DNA from: Mercurialis annua
Taxonomy: Eukaryota > Streptophyta > Magnoliopsida > Malpighiales > Euphorbiaceae
Length of the DNA stretch: 64,000 nt
NCBI RefSeq assembly: GCF_937616625.2
Contig: NC_065577.1
Location: 3,265,001 to 3,329,000 of the forward strand
Direction: 5' to 3'
The translations under genes and the position numbers were made by a program. A model generated the notes under the pieces. That model was not told where the DNA came from and ran no database searches. It saw only the letters and a program-made list of their open reading frames with translations. Of this stretch, positions 57,477 through 64,000 are shown piece after piece (within the stretch, counting starts at the first letter, position 1; each line of letters begins with the position of its first letter).

Positions 57477-57517
57477 AATTACCACACAATCATCAAAAAA
57501 AATTACCACACAATCAT
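57477..57517 (+). mobile_element. Micro-retroposon: 7-bp insert with 17-bp TSD
   Basis: AATTACCACACAATCAT at 57477-57493 and 57501-57517 brackets only CAAAAAA. Confidence 0.5.
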
Positions 57518-57774
57518 GAGAATGAACACAAAATAAACTAAACGAATTTCGGACACAAAATATCTTATTTATAATAATAAAAAAATACTTCCAACTTATT
57601 GCATTCAATTGTGAGATTGGTTGCAAATTTCAATATATGTTACTAAAAATGCTTGTTTTTCGTTTAATAATATATGTACTATATCCAGAAATTGTAACGA
57701 TAATTTTTTTAATACAATAAATTAAATAAATTGTAGATTTAGATTCTGATACCAAATTTTAAACAGCTGTATAT

Positions 57775-57860
57775 ATGAGTACGGTTCGAACTCGCAACCT
57801 CACTTAAATTAGAAAAGCGCCTTACCAACTCACTTGCGCTTTGGTGTTAAAAAGTTAGTA
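57775..57860 (-). mobile_element. tRNA-derived SINE head
   Basis: On the minus strand, GCGCAAGTGAGTTGGTAAGG (A-box region) and GAGTTCGAACC (B box, 57783-57793) lie in tRNA-like spacing. Confidence 0.5.
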
Positions 57861-57999
57861 TTATTTTAACTCATTTCTTTCTTTATTCTATGATTCCGCA
57901 TATAAAGACTCACATATGCAATGAAAAGTTTGCATAGCCCTGAAGTTCTATAAATCTACCATCAAATCTAGTATTTGTTTTGTGTTAAACCCAGAGAAT

Positions 58000-60675
58000 A
58001 TGAACGATCCAAAATATGGTTATCCTTACCCTCCTCCAGGTACTTAATTAATATTTCTTAATCTACACTTTGTTATTAATTTTTTCTTAACCATAATCCA
58101 CTTTGTTTAACTATCTAGTTTTGCTTGATGTGTAATTTTTACAAATAAAATAGGCTTAATACATATGCGTGTCCCTGCACTTTTCTATTTTTGCACATAA
58201 GGTCCCTACACTAAAATATTCATCATTAAATCCCTGCACTTTAACTTCCATCATCCCCAGGTCCCTCTATTAAGGCGAGTGTTGACGCCGTTAACGCACT
58301 TTCAGTTTTCTTAATTTTAGATCCCTGCACTTTTAATTTTTTAATGTTACGTCCCTGCACTTTTAAATGTTGAGATTATATATAAATATGCATTAATTTT
58401 TAGTTTAATAAAATTAAATTTAAGTATAAAATATTAAAACCAATAGGGTACGAATTTAACATATTTAAATAATAATAATGTCAAAAATTATATCTTTTAG
58501 CTATTATTTTATTGAAAATTTCATTCATTCTTACTGAATGTTTAATGTATTACTATTCATCTATAAATAAAAAAAATTATTTATTTATTTTATTATGTTG
58601 AAAATAAAAGTGAATTTAATTTTTTTAACAAATAAACATAAACTTAGAGAAATAAAACGAATTTTAATATTTTTTATAAATAATTAAAATAATATTCTAT
58701 ACCGATAAATTTTATTTTTTAAATAATATGATAACATCGCACTTAGAGGTGTAAACGGACGTTGATCTTGATATATATTAATTTCGAAGTTGAGTATGTT
58801 ATATAAACTTACAAGTTCGAGCTATCTACTTCCATTTTTAAAGAAGACATATCAAGCGGAAGTCTGAATGAATTTCTAATTTCTTAATAACTTTTATGTT
58901 ACTTTTAATTTTTTTTTAAACTAATGTTGAATATTTCTTGAGTAAGGGCCTCATTCACGAAATGTACTCTAATACTTAAATCATATTTATTTTGATAAAA
59001 TGATTGTTAATATAATTTTATTAAATCTTTAAATTATAAATTACTTAACTTTAAATAAAAAATAAAATTAATTAATTCTTTAATTATATTAAAAAATAAA
59101 AGTGAACTAGATTTTTTATTTTTTAAAAGTAAATATTAACTAACCTAAATAAAACTAATTTTAATAGTATTTATTAATTATTAAAATGATATGTTATACC
59201 AATGATTTTTTTTAAATAATATATAACAACATCGCACTTACAGAAGTAAACAGACATATTCTAAAAAAAAAAGTAAACAGACGTCGATCCTCATATATGT
59301 CGATTTTGAATTTGAGTGTGTTATATAAACTTACAAAATAAAGCTTACTGCTTCCATTTCTAATAAAAATAAGAAATAATAATATTTTTATTAATTTAAA
59401 AAATATTTTTATTGTTAATTTAAACATTATAAAAAGTTAATTAAATTGCATTAACATCTTATATTATTATTTAAAAATTATATATTTTTTAAAATAGATT
59501 TATTAAAATAGATTTTTATATGAAAACAATTACAAGAACTTTGTTTACATAAATTAAAGTGTAGGGACCTTATTTGTATAAATTAAAAGTGCAGGGACCT
59601 TATTTGTATATATCAAACTACAATATTTAATACTAGTCTCATTAACGGCGCGTGTACTGCACGCGCTAACAGAACCTTAACAGAGGGACCTTGGGATGAT
59701 GGAAGTTAAAGTGCAGGGATTTAATAATGGGATACTTTAGTGCAGGGATCTTATGTGCAAAAATAGAAAAGTGCAGGGACACGCAGATGTATTAAGCCAA
59801 TAAAATAATATGCAGGAGCTTATATAGGGCCACCGGCAGTTACGGCACCACCGCAATATTATGCAGCTGCACCGCCACCAAGAGAGGTCGGCTTTCTTGA
59901 AGGATGGTAATTATATATTCTTTATTTTATGATTTATACATTTTTGCAGCAGTTCACGTTTTGAATCAATTGTATTCTAATTAATAAAAAAATACAGTAT
60001 CTTGGGTTATTTTATAAGAAAAATGGTTTATATTTATTATCTAAAGATTCATAAAAAAATAATCACAACATAATTTTTTTATAAACTTATATAGATAATT
60101 TCTTAAAATTTTGTGATTTTTTAATTTCTAATTATGGATTAATTTATTATAAATATAAAATAAGTGTAAATATACATTTTTATAAAATTTACTAGACTCT
60201 CAATATTTTTTTATTTGTTGCTTTAATTAGTACTAGTCATAAATTGTTGGACCAAACCGATATAATTTTTGATATATTTGTCTGTTTTGTTATAAAATTA
60301 GATATATTAATTCCGTTTAACTTCTTTAATTATTTCGCTTTGTCACAAATCTTTAGTTACTGTTTTTTTCTCGTCTCTTGTGTTTTCTTTTTATAGTTAT
60401 ATAGCTGAAACGAACGATCTAAATTATCTAGTATCTAAATAAAAACAGAAATTATTTTTTTAAATTATAAAGAAAAATTAATAATTTTAACCTAATTCAA
60501 AAGGTGACATCGGTTATCTCTTTTATTTAAATTTAATTAAATAACAGTTCATACACCAACTAATATAATTTTTTATGTTATTTATTTTTGTTTGAATTGC
60601 AGCCTTGCAGCTTTATGTTGCTGCTGTTTATTTGATGAATGTTGCTGTGATCCTTCTGTTGTATTCATCACTTAA
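58000..60675 (+). CDS. CYSTM (cysteine-rich transmembrane module) protein
   Basis: Three exons (58000-58039, 59816-59906, 60603-60675) give 67 residues; splits are in frame and the stop is TAA. The N-terminus is MNDPKYGYPYPPPG, then a Pro/Ala/Tyr-rich part. The CYSTM core follows: VGFLEGCLAALCCCC, LFDECCCDP and a short tail. Plant CYSTM proteins are small membrane proteins linked to stress responses, and the Cys-rich segment forms the tail membrane anchor (family knowledge). Length and motif order fit the family well. The gene is easy to miss because its exons are short. Intron 1 contains a 1.65-kb MULE ending 17 bp before the acceptor (see findings). Confidence 0.9.
58153..59798. mobile_element. 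MULE-type element in CYSTM intron 1 (1.65 kb)
   Basis: TIRs GGCTTAATACAT..CGTGTCCCTGCACTTTT over about 120 bp, with a perfect 9-bp duplication AATAAAATA (58144-58152 and 59799-59807). No transposase. The right duplication ends 8 bp before exon 2. Confidence 0.85.
59244..59282 (+). mobile_element. Micro-retroposon: 15-bp insert with 12-bp TSD
   Basis: AAGTAAACAGAC at 59244-59255 and 59271-59282 brackets ATATTCT plus eight A, inside the intronic MULE. Confidence 0.5.
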
Positions 60676-63392
60676 TTAATGATACTTATTTATATTCACT
60701 GCAGTACTAACTTAATTATCAGTTTGTATGTCTTTTTTTTATTGTTAATATTGAATGTGTTAGTTTGATTCCATTAAATTATATTTATGCATTTAATTTA
60801 ACTGTTTGACGAATCTGTCTTTCTTTCATTAATGAGAACTCATATTCTATAAATTGATAAGCCATGCTTCTTTAATTATTTCAACTAGACATGTTCCTGA
60901 GTCGGATTTGAGCGATTTCGGACCGGAATTTAATGGATTTCAGAGTTTCTATGGTAAATTCGACTTCGGTCGAATCCGGAATTATGCTCTTTTCATTGCT
61001 CAAGTCTAGATTTGACATTTGGTCGAATACTATTCCAGTCTGACCTGCTTGGGTCGGACTTAAATATTTATTTGAAAAACTTTAAAACTACTTAAAAATT
61101 CCTCAATTACAGAGAATGCTTTAAGCGCAAAATTTTCACATGTACTAAAAAAATCACTTGTTAAGCTATTATTTAAACTTACAAAGAATACATGACAAGA
61201 TACCTCAAAGATACATAGCGTATTAAAATTAAAATTTTAAAATTTAGAGTGAAAATATGAGGCACGTAAATAAATATAAATAAATTAAAAAAAACATATT
61301 TTTGAACATTTTGACCGCGTTTAGGTAGTTTTTGTGAATTTTTCTATTTTTTTATATCAAGGCCGTTTTCGAGTACATATTAAGTTTTTTTTATGTGTTA
61401 GATTGAGCTTTTATACTGAACTCCGTATAAATTAGATAGTAAATATTCGATCTGATTTGAAGTTGCATTTAATTGAATCCGATTAAAACCCGTCTAGATT
61501 CCGCTCATGAACATGTGTATTAAAATCTTATCTCACGACTGAATTTATACGGATTTTTTTTAACAGATTATTATCAAACAAATACAACAGATGATTGATG
61601 GATGAGGAAGACTCTATCCTGATTAAATTGTTTGTTTTTTTCGTGGAATTCTGCCTAGAAATGCCCATAAAATTGTCTTATTGAACTCTGCACAGCCAAA
61701 TTTGCTGATCTTTTATGGTTATCTCACATTCTACATTTGCGTAGAACTATCATAAAAAAGTTTAATCACAAAAAAAACCCGATTTTTAGCCCATTTTCAC
61801 TGTACCCTGACGTTGTCATTTTGTCTATATCACCCTAATTCGCATTTTTTATTTCCAGTTACACCCTAAAAAACTAAATTAACTTTTTTTCACTAGAAAA
61901 AATGTCAATTTAATTCTCTATTTTTTATTTATTTTCTGAAAAGTATTTCATATACTAAAAGTGAAGGATCCAATGAGTTTTTTTTCTAGTAAAAAAGGGT
62001 CAATTCAGTCCAAATCTACGAGATATACATTCAACTACTATATAAAAAGTTTGAGATATACTTAAACACATGATTACATTCATATATTCAAAACGCTGTT
62101 CAAAACTATAAACTGACTTTAGCATCAGAGAGTTAATCGGACAATCACCGTCCAGTTAATTTCTATCCTATTTTGCATGTTAATCCACCGAATCAGAAGG
62201 CATACTCTATCATTACTTAAGGTGAATATTTAAATATATATTGATTATTTAAAAATTGAAGTTACTAATTTGATTTTTTAACTTAGTAGTAAAATCAATA
62301 GTATTTCAGAGTAAATAATAAAATTGTTATAACTACGAAGTGGAAAATTCTGACAGTGCATTGTTAGACTAGTCTCTTTGAGATTTATAGTTGTATAGTT
62401 TAAAAAATTTGTGAGGATGTTACTCGTTAAAATAAATACATATAAAATTTAATGTAAAACAATTATCATTTCATATGAGATCACCATGATTGAAATTCAA
62501 TTTTTTTAAATATTATTTAAAAATAACTGGTTTGTATTAGATTAAATAGTAGTAATAAAGAAAAACTGATTGGATTAAAATCAGGAATAACAAAGGCCCA
62601 ACAAGGCAAAATTCACATATCCAAATCCTTGGGCTTCAGAAACTTGTAAAACACAACAGAATCAAAGCAAAACCCATTTTCGAAAATAAATACAGTTCCA
62701 AAACAAACCTTCAGCTGTGGGGAGTGTATGGTATTAAGTTCCCCAAAAATATTTTTTACTTTTAAATTCAAAAATAATTAGTATTTTTTAAGAAAATAGA
62801 TGATTTTAAAAACAAATTGTAATTAGACAAAAATGTAAACTTTGTATAATTAAGTTAATTTTTAAATATATTGAAATTCCTATTCTCTTTTTGTTACAAT
62901 ACCATATGAAAAGATGCTCAATAATTATATTTATTATTGAATTACATTTAATTTAGTGAGTTCTTGATTTTTGTATAATTAGTTAATACTATAAGTTTTT
63001 TAAAATATTTGATTTAATTTTAAAGTAATTTGTACTGAAAAATTGATTAACTAAATTAAATCCCAAGGACAACACTATAACTAAATTGACTAATATCAAA
63101 ATCAAAATAATAATTGATTTTTTAAAATTAAAAAAAAAAAAAGAGCACTCCATAAATTAGATCTAACTTCACTGAGAGGTTGTTTTCCTGATAATTTCAA
63201 TCAAAGAAATAGATAGTGTTGATTAGTGAAACGATTAGTATTTTCCTATTATGTGTTTAAGGACAGGACGGCCGAATTAGGAAAGGACAAATAATTAACT
63301 AGTATATAATTATTAGTTCTTTAAAGTTTTAACAGTTGATTATTATTAGTTCTTTTAAATGAATTTATTTTTTAATTTAGACTATTTCGCAG

Positions 63393-63600
63393 TTGGTGGG
63401 AGAATTTTTTAAGTAGACTCAATTCACCACGTTATCCGTATACTAACCTATTATATTATGGCACGTCATTAAAACAGTGGCACTATCGTAATTTTATTTG
63501 TTACTTTTTATACATTTGAATAGTAATATTACGATATTGCTGCTATTTTAATAACCTATTATAATATGACGTGTTAGACTGAGTCAATCTAAAAATTTAT
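63393..63600. mobile_element. MITE related to 504-731
   Basis: TIRs AGTAGACTCAATTCACCACG / ..TTAGACTGAGTCAATCT, inner GGCACGTCATTAAAA. Target duplication not resolved. Confidence 0.6.
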
Positions 63601-63884
63601 TAGTCGACAAATTTTGTTTATCATTTAAGTCATTTTATGACATGTTAGATAACTATAAATTACAAGATAAATTTCTTTTGGGAATTTAATAATTATGAAT
63701 TAAAATAAGATAGGTTATAGTATTTATCTTTTTAAGATAAGATCTCAACTAAAGATTATTTACTTATGATTTTGTTCAATTATAGTGAGACAAATCACAA
63801 AGTGACTTTTGTTTAAATATTATTTATATTCATAAAAAATTTACTTATTTATGATTTTTTATAGGAGCATCTGCAAAAAAAAAA

Positions 63885-64000
63885 ACTTCACTTTTCACAT
63901 TTATAACAATTTTAGCAATAATTTTAAAAAATTATAGAAAAAAGTCTTTTTTTTATTTGATATTTTACGGTCCAAAGTCATTATTCAATTATCATTTTAT
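63885..64000. mobile_element. Partial MITE cut by the window end
   Basis: ACTTTTCAC..TATTTGATATTTTACGG..CCAAAGTCATTATTCA matches the left half of 35822-36126. Confidence 0.5.

Larger units (their letters stand above)
60676..64000. other. AT-rich intergenic region with element fragments
   Basis: Possible hAT-like element at 60887-61538 (ACATGTTC.TGAG near both ends, no TSD). A one-sided copy of the 17611 MITE family at 61755-62010. No gene seen. Confidence 0.45.

Overview
The window is plant nuclear DNA, most likely from a eudicot. It is very AT-rich, its genes carry short U-rich introns with GT-AG borders, and plant-type transposons (MULE-type MITEs, Helitrons, a TRIM, LINE and SINE copies) separate them. 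There are no bacterial-style operons, rRNA genes or CRISPR arrays. From memory, Arabidopsis chromosome 5 carries PB1-domain, fatty acid amide hydrolase and phosphoglycerate-mutase-like genes side by side (At5g64430, At5g64440, At5g64460). The same trio is the gene core here, at 26-47 kb.

Layout. (1) 0-23 kb: a cluster of six paralogous small secreted proteins, all on the + strand (A 47, B 5202, C 7842, D 15078, E 18858, F 22775). Each has a signal peptide, a Gly- or Ser-rich middle and a hydrophobic C-terminus. A-D share an SGSIKW motif, and D-F share a HDD...TATPP motif and a promoter module. Duplicated flanking blocks show that the cluster grew by tandem duplication and was then split up by transposons. 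I do not recognise the family. (2) 24.1-24.4 kb: a 300-bp train of perfect hairpins. (3) 26.1-29.2 kb: a nine-exon phosphoglycerate-mutase-like gene. (4) 30.0-40.1 kb, minus strand: a 19-exon FAAH gene rebuilt to 608 residues, with the catalytic triad at K205/S281/S305; a Helitron fills its last intron. (5) 45.4-46.8 kb: an intronless PB1-domain gene. (6) 52.4-56.6 kb: a 4.2-kb MULE with nearly identical 158-bp terminal inverted repeats. It carries two intact convergent genes, a GRF zinc-finger/coiled-coil/membrane protein and a PB1-like-domain protein, but no transposase. (7) 58.0-60.7 kb: a three-exon CYSTM gene (67 residues) with another MULE in intron 1.

Repeats explain most of the rest. 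At least nine short elements have terminal inverted repeats and 9-10 bp target duplications. Six tiny poly(A) insertions (7-25 bp) are flanked by 12-18 bp duplications and look like extreme 5'-truncated retropositions. Exon coordinates come from splice-site and reading-frame consistency read by hand. The PGM-like, FAAH, PB1 and CYSTM functions rest on family recognition, and no database search was run.
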